Below, piece after piece: positions 14,712-14,926 of a DNA stretch of 14,926 bases. The notes below the pieces were generated by a model. The model was not told where the DNA came from. It saw only the letters and a list, made by a program, of their open reading frames with translations, and made no database searches. The stretch lies in the NCBI GenBank assembly GCA_045587025.1, contig JAZNBK010000004.1:1-14926 (forward strand). Reading direction: 5' to 3'. The DNA comes from UBA1740 sp045587025. Lineage in GTDB: Bacteria > Bacillota > Clostridia > Oscillospirales > CAG-272. Every line of letters begins with the position of its first letter. The first letter of the stretch is position 1. A program made the translations under genes and the position numbers.

Positions 14712-14805
14712 AATCAAGCACCCCAAAAAGCAGACGAGCTTTTATATGCGCGTATAGAGAGGGAAGGAAAGAGCCAAAAAAACTTAAAAAAGTTTAAAAA
14801 ATCTC

Positions 14806-14834
14806 TTGACAAACCACATTATATGATGTATAAT
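14806..14834 (+). promoter_or_regulatory. rRNA operon promoter P2
   Basis: TTGACA (14806-14811), 17 bases and a perfect TATAAT (14829-14834): both boxes match the sigma-A consensus. Runs of A (about 14775-14800), including AAACTT/AAGTTT, sit just upstream as a probable UP element. It is 123 bases after P1, the tandem arrangement normal for rrn operons. Confidence 0.92.
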
Positions 14835-14926
14835 GGGAAAGTCGCATGCAGGCGAGAGCCGGGAGTGCGCATCGGTCTTTGAAAATTGAACAACAGAAAT
14901 TCAAACACAAAAACGTGTAAGGAATC
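14835..14926 (+). promoter_or_regulatory. Leader of a ribosomal RNA operon (5' of 16S), incomplete at the window edge
   Basis: GGTCTTTGAAAATTGAAC (about 14875-14892) matches the boxA-type antitermination sequence found before 16S genes in Firmicutes. ACAC/GTGT near 14905-14918 can form a small hairpin. The mature 16S start (usually near a GAGTTTGAT motif) is not reached, so 16S lies just beyond position 14926. Confidence 0.85.

Overview
The window looks like chromosome of a low-GC, spore-forming member of the Clostridia, probably uncultured or gut-associated. The spore protease Gpr, a SigH-type sigma factor, DUF4364, DUF421/DUF4363 and the TIGR03960/TIGR03936 pair all point to Firmicutes. Promoters are AT-rich sigma-A types with near-consensus boxes and 17-bp spacers, and translation starts mostly have Shine-Dalgarno sites. 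I cannot place it below class. I see no insertion sequence, prophage, CRISPR array or resistance gene. It reads as core chromosome with a few odd insertions.

Layout. Positions 1-284 are a GC-rich, hairpin-packed block lying downstream of a minus-strand tRNA-Glu (CUC). The tRNA has its own promoter (379-407) and terminator (about 243-284). Next come two overlapping genes for unknown membrane proteins (609-1816, +). The germination protease gene gpr (1825-2727, -) converges on them. Divergent from gpr is an orphan peptide-type substrate-binding lipoprotein (2974-4812), then a DUF4364 protein (4903-5454), a SigH-type sigma factor (5588-6163), a decayed tRNA-like element (6171-6233) and a four-CxxC zinc-ribbon protein (6268-6543) closed by a strong terminator. 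The rRNA methyltransferase gene rlmB (6722-7513) is followed after 24 bases by a large membrane protein (7538-10213). That protein has the 8-helix layout of a P1B-type ATPase but none of its catalytic motifs, and a 72-residue acidic hexapeptide repeat near its N terminus. After a leader hairpin comes the radical-SAM pair TIGR03960 / TIGR03936-DUF2344 (10290-12838), coupled to a HAD phosphatase (12846-13511). A minus-strand DUF421-DUF4363 pair (13508-14565) converges on the phosphatase. The right edge (14683-14926) holds tandem strong promoters and the leader of a ribosomal RNA operon; the 16S gene would begin just outside.

How the genes fit together. Several belong to translation and rRNA biology (tRNA-Glu, rlmB, rrn promoters). 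Others belong to the sporulation life cycle (sigH-like, gpr, possibly DUF421). sigH and rlmB are also close neighbours in Bacillus, so that part looks like a rearranged ancestral cluster. TIGR03960 and DUF2344 usually travel together in Clostridia, often ahead of ribonuclease G and rplU, but that continuation is absent here. The most unusual items are the catalytically dead P-type-ATPase-like protein, the hairpin between a good Shine-Dalgarno and the TIGR03960 start codon, and the two separate tRNA-derived relics. All calls come from reading the sequence; no database search was run.
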